A stretch of 64,000 nt of DNA from assembly GCA_947561585.1 (NCBI GenBank), contig CANNZV010001125.1:124001-188000 (forward strand), written 5' to 3'. The notes beneath the pieces are model-generated. The model was not told the origin of the DNA and made no database searches. It saw only the letters and a program-made list of their open reading frames with translations. This stretch comes from Caprella mutica (taxonomy: Eukaryota > Arthropoda > Malacostraca > Amphipoda > Caprellidae). Position 1 is the first letter of the stretch. Every line of letters begins with the position of its first letter. Both the position numbers and the translations under genes were made by a program. Positions 60,801-64,000 of this stretch are shown one piece after another.

Positions 60801-63800
60801 TTGAGCGAATCACTAACCTGTCGCTGAAGTAGAAGATTGTACACTCTTGTTTTCAATTTCAATATTGAATTTATAAACAAATGATGAGTTTTCGGCCTTC
60901 ATTTAAAGGTCCCCTCCAAGCAAATTATTTTATTGCTTAAATCAACGAGGTTAATGTTTCTTATCACTTTACTGCAAACCGCATAAAATTTGATGGCATA
61001 TTTTTAATTTTATATGCTTTTAAAGATTTTTTTAATCCAAACTCTATAAAACCTACTCTACTTCCGACTTTCTAATTTTCAGTCAGAAGAAGAAGAATGT
61101 ACACCATTTGTTTTGATTGTCAACTAGGTATTTGGTTTAATAAATCTAATTATTCTTCATTTAAAGGTTTAAATTTGGATTGAAACAATTAATATCTTAA
61201 AAGAAGGCCAAAAACGCATTATTTGTTTAAAAAATCTAAATTTGAAATCAAAATAAATAGTGTACAATCTAGCTTCTCCTTGTAGACCGACTTATATCTT
61301 TTTATAAAAAATGGATATATTTGATTGTTCTATTGATTATGATTCAGTGTAACTGCATGTGTAAGGAGAGAACCAAAGGAGAGAAGGAAAGATTGAATTG
61401 GGTAGCACGGTTTTACTATCTAGAGCGAAAACTGAAAGAGAGTCCGAAGAGAGAAGTAAACATTGGAAGTATTAAAGCATTCGAAGATACTAGATAAATG
61501 TTTATTCTGATTTCGATTCGACCCTAACTCATCATTGAATAAATAAAATATCCTGGACAATAATAAGTTTTTTCACTCTCTTTTGGTGTACTCGGGTACT
61601 ATCTATCTTGCAATCTGGTTTTGTTATCTTTTTTTTATGTGCCCGCGACCTGATGGTCACTAATAGATATTGTAGAAGAAATTAATAAGAAACAACAGAT
61701 CAATTTATACTAAAAACTTTTTAATAACAAATATTTTTAAAGAGTTGAACTTGCTAAACAAAGGGTTTAATTCTCTCGATTTTTTTTCATTCAGGTACTC
61801 GGATACATTATCTTTATTATAGATCCAACTTACTATCATAACAGAGATGTAGACATCAAACAAGAAAGTTTAAAGACTGAAGGAGTAATATATTTTGCTG
61901 CTTTGTTAAATGCTGCGCTAAGCACAGAACATTTTATATCTCTGTTTTGGGGTATACTTCATCAGAAGACGGTAAGTAATTTAATCTAGTAATTATTAGA
62001 GTTTCATTATTTATAGAGATGATCTGATGACTTATGGTTAATTTTAATACAAATTGAAATCACTTAACTATTATTGAAGAATTTCTAATAATTTTAAATC
62101 TTTATGTTGCCAAACTACAGTAGATGATATTACAAACTTAATTTTTTTTTTCAGGTTGCTGCCCAGACCATCTTCAATTCAATAGTGATATTTACTATGT
62201 TGATAGTCAATTACTCTCTGGGGTTAAGTAGTTATCATTTTTTTCGTATCAGCTGGTACATTCCAGCAGCTGTACTTTCTTTAATCCATGGAATACTGAG
62301 TCTATGCCTTCCACAATTCATTACAAAAATTCCTGATGTATTCACAAGAGATTATGAAAAACGAAGTAACACAACCCGCGTTACACAGAGTGGTGACGAC
62401 AGTGCTGCTTACTCAAGAATGTTCGATGATCTACTCAACTCTACTGATAGCACAGAAGATGAAGATAATTCAGTGCCTTCTTCTGCCAATAAACTCAGTC
62501 TGCGACAACTATCCAGACAGAGTCCTCACTTCTTCAGATACTTTCTCTATATTGTTAGTGAAATAAGTTTCATTAAGTAGTGTTATTTTAATTTAATGTC
62601 TGCTTGGGAGCCAAAACCCATATCGGTGACGTCAAAAGGAAATTAAGGTCAAGGGACTGGAAGTAAAGTCAGAAAGGAAAGTGCTCCATGAACAAAGGAA
62701 CAAAGTCTCCCACCACCAATTGGTAACAAAGCTCATGGATGAAGAAACTATACTTCGTGAATGCAGTCACTTACCAAGGTATGTGACGAAAAAGGACACA
62801 AGTATCGGTGACTGCTCTCACGGATGGAAGAGGTTATATAATATGAAGCCTACGAGGCATCCTAACACAAAAATGTAAGACCTCTTAGTTGAAGAGCATA
62901 ATCCTAGGCTCTATCCCCTAAAACTGATAGTAGCCTAAAAAGACTACATATAATCCATATTACAACAGTTCGAAGCCAAAGGAATGTCACCCCTTCTCTT
63001 CAATTAACCACAGACAGCTTCCGGATGGTGCCCCTGGGGGCTAAGTAGTGTATATAATTTTAGTTTTTATAAATATGTACCATTATACCCTATAAAATTT
63101 GATCATTAACCATATAACTTGAAAGCTAAAAATATATAGATACAGGAAAAACTTTCTGATGCGAAAAATGACTTTGATTAGTTTAGCAAGAGGTTTAAAG
63201 TCACTCGCTGCCTAAATGCTGTCAAACACGTGCAAGTTTTCTTCCCAGCTTCAAGAAAAACACCGTAACTGATGGACCACTTACACTTTCAAACTTTTAT
63301 TCCGATATTTTCAGTATAATGCGCATCGTGAGCAAGAGATACAATATGTCCACTGAATAAACATAAATTTGCTTAATATTGATTAGAGAGCTTAAAAAGC
63401 CCCACACGCATACCGTTCTCATCATTTTACCAAAGCCTTCAAAACGCCGCAGACGACTTCAATTCAAACTTTCGAAAGTGCTCCATACACGCTCAATTTT
63501 GCATCAGTGTTTTACTTGAATCTTGAAGAAAAGCTTGCACGTGTATTGCTGCCTTAAGTGTAAATTAATCGTTATATTTTAACCTCTAGTGGTATCAAGG
63601 ACATGTTTGTTTAATGTTTATAGGCAATTGGCTAACATTTTAAAATCTCATTCACCAGGTGGTGTGTTCTGTCAATATCATCATGGTGACAGTTGGCCTG
63701 CATTACAGAATGAGAAAATATTACGCCTGGTTACCGATCTTACTTTTGTGTGTTAATATGACAGTTCTTATGAGGGCCCTTCCTGATTTCACTGTCGAGT

Positions 63801-63841
63801 TAATCACAAGAAAACTGCTCAAAGAACCACCTTTAGTAAAG
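57846..63841 (+). CDS. Multipass membrane protein, tandem paralogue of gene A (gene B, 3' end beyond window)
   Basis: Exons 57846-57848, 58182-58256, 58957-59178, 59448-59600, 60499-60603, 61795-61971, 62155-62553 and 63659-63841 join in phase 0 throughout and give 439 residues so far. By comparison with gene A, about 61 residues in two exons are missing at the right edge. Hydrophobic segments fall in the same order. Conserved stretches include YLWIVHL, KLLRKNNSVWPRSNLLK, SLFWGIL, LIHGILSLCLPQFITK and RALPDF. The first loop differs: gene B has an acidic insert (DYEEFKYDNNEKEF) in place of the sequons of gene A. Family unknown. Two introns use weaker GTTTGT donors. Confidence 0.8.
58182..58256 (+). 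CDS. Gene B exon 2 (25 codons)
   Basis: Acceptor CTATTTTCAG, donor TGCT|GTAAGT, phase 0. Encodes DTIIQSLTRRCNYRT and the start of the first hydrophobic segment (ALMGLHIFIA). Confidence 0.8.
58663..58926. mobile_element. Family-1 MITE with a doubled left end, next to gene B exon 3
   Basis: AAAGAGCCGTACACACGAAG is followed after about 25 bases by a second, mutated start (AAGTGCCATACTCACGTAGGG), so two left ends precede one right end (CGTGTGTACGGCTCT). The core keeps GATACCTGCAG only. The element ends about 30 bases before the exon 3 acceptor, close to the expected branch-point region. Confidence 0.8.
58957..59178 (+). CDS. Gene B exon 3 (74 codons)
   Basis: Acceptor TATTTATTTCAG, donor AATG|GTTTGT (weak). 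Encodes VESFITGPTQLSQDYEEF, an acidic loop and a membrane segment ending FFSPGLYEDSSM. The open frame continues upstream into the MITE, but homology to gene A sets the exon start. Confidence 0.8.
59200..59375. mobile_element. hAT-like MITE in gene B intron 3, perfect 8-bp duplication GCAATAAT
   Basis: TAGGGTTGTGACAATATGC opens the element; the right end reads GCATATTGTCACAAAACTCTG and is slightly altered. GCAATAAT lies at 59192-59199 and 59376-59383. Sister of the copy at 24043-24217. Insertion begins only 21 bases after exon 3. Confidence 0.9.
59448..59600 (+). CDS. Gene B exon 4 (51 codons)
   Basis: Acceptor ACTTTTCAG, donor AGTG|GTGAGT. Encodes VVHTSIYLWIVHLTFATLYS and LKLFLLTAV. Five codons shorter than in gene A, the loss being in the loop between the two membrane segments. 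Confidence 0.85.
59977..60175. mobile_element. Family-1 MITE in gene B intron 4
   Basis: AAAGGCCCGTACACACGTAG and CCCTACGTGTTTAGGGCCC ends, arms continuing to TCCACGAGAATATAAG and complement. The two arms meet near 60070 without the GGTATCC core. Confidence 0.85.
60499..60603 (+). CDS. Gene B exon 5 (35 codons)
   Basis: Acceptor GTTTTCCTCAG, donor AATG|GTGAGC. Encodes IILATKLLRKNNSVWPRSNL and KFFTLEFPIIFTRM; same length as gene A exon 5. Confidence 0.85.
60905..61290. repeat. Dispersed repeat, partner of 38198-38540, in gene B intron 5
   Basis: Shares CTACTTCCGACTTTCTAAT, TTTTCAGTCAGAAGAAG and AATGTACACCATTTG with the other copy. Preceded by TTTAAAGGTCCC, resembling the TTTAAAGGG ends of the 38563 and 56101 elements, so the three may be related. 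Confidence 0.6.
61795..61971 (+). CDS. Gene B exon 6 (59 codons)
   Basis: Acceptor TTTTTTTCATTCAG, donor GACG|GTAAGT. Encodes VLGYIIFIIDPTYYHNRDVD and a membrane segment ending FISLFWGILHQKT. Confidence 0.85.
62155..62553 (+). CDS. Gene B exon 7 (133 codons, equals gene A exons 7+8)
   Basis: Acceptor TTTTTTTTTCAG, donor TATT|GTTAGT. Encodes two membrane segments, LIHGILSLCLPQFITKIPD and the charged loop RMFDDLLNSTDSTEDEDN, without the phase-1 intron of gene A. The open frame runs on to a stop at 62580, but homology and phase support splicing at 62553. Confidence 0.8.
62600..62878 (+). pseudogene. Unknown coding-derived repeat in gene B intron 7
   Basis: Starts GAKTHIGDVKRKLRSRDWK, breaks at a TAA after DWK, and resumes in a shifted frame as SERKVLHEQRNKVSHHQL, with LMDEETILRECSHLPRYV beyond. 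The first part matches the fragment at 6155-6241. It is not part of gene B, which has no such domain. Likely a transposon protein piece or retroposed gene; family unrecognised. Confidence 0.5.
62879..63658. other. Remainder of gene B intron 7
   Basis: No element boundaries or exon signals recognised. A GC-richer tract from 63000 to 63060 continues from the coding-derived repeat. Confidence 0.5.
63659..63841 (+). CDS. Gene B exon 8 (61 codons), last one in the window
   Basis: Acceptor CATTCACCAG, donor AAAG|GTTTGT. Encodes VVCSVNIIMVTVGLHYRMRK, a membrane segment and MRALPDFTVELITRKLLKEP. Equal in length and phase to gene A exon 9. The rest of the window is the next intron. Confidence 0.8.
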
Positions 63842-64000
63842 GTTTGTACAGATTATTATTCAATTGGCTGCCCTCTTTGGTTGATAGGGAGTCAGTTATT
63901 TCATATGTATGTCCTCAATAATTGAGTAGTTTGTAATATTCTCGTGAATTTTAGTTTGACTAAAAAACAAAACCATACTTTTTATAGTTCTATTTGATCC

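Overview
The window looks like nuclear DNA of an invertebrate animal. It is AT-rich, its genes are split by GT-AG introns with pyrimidine tracts, and it is dense in palindromic miniature DNA transposons (MITEs) and minisatellites. No operons, ribosome binding sites, CRISPR arrays, tRNA or rRNA genes are visible. The species cannot be fixed from sequence alone; the transposon mix (mariner/pogo-like, hAT-like and Harbinger-like MITEs, a pogo-type transposase with a PHD finger) fits an arthropod or another invertebrate.

Layout. 1-25.5 kb: gene-poor, with MITEs, at least nine tandem repeats, one assembly gap and a probable Merlin/ISXO2-like transposase relic. 25.5-31.7 kb, minus strand: four coding exons, one of 4.1 kb, of a large (>1,790 aa) hydrophilic scaffold-like protein that I do not recognise; it has short tyrosine repeats, a proline-rich stretch and basic clusters. 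31.7-39.7 kb: intergenic, with a Tc1-like relic, a Harbinger-like MITE and a longer inverted-repeat element. 39.86-52.85 kb, plus strand: gene A, eleven exons giving a 517-residue multipass membrane protein. Its 8-kb first intron holds an antisense pogo-like transposase pseudogene and a cluster of hAT-like MITEs, one nested in another. 57.85 kb to the right edge, plus strand: gene B, a tandem paralogue of gene A with the same exon order and intron phases; its last exons lie beyond the window.

How the parts relate. Genes A and B come from a tandem duplication: the ATG-only first exon, nearly all splice positions and several motifs (YLW-VHL, KLLRKN, WPRS, RALPD) are shared. Gene A has one phase-1 intron that gene B lacks, and its two ends carry nearly the same AGGTGG sequence, which suggests intron gain. 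Non-coding sequence resembling this intron recurs between the genes.

Two MITE families with different ends share the same inner palindrome, which in one copy has grown into a tandem array. Four hAT-type MITEs have perfect 8-bp target duplications and another has one with a single mismatch. No complete autonomous element was found: the only long transposase has two in-frame stops and a frameshift.
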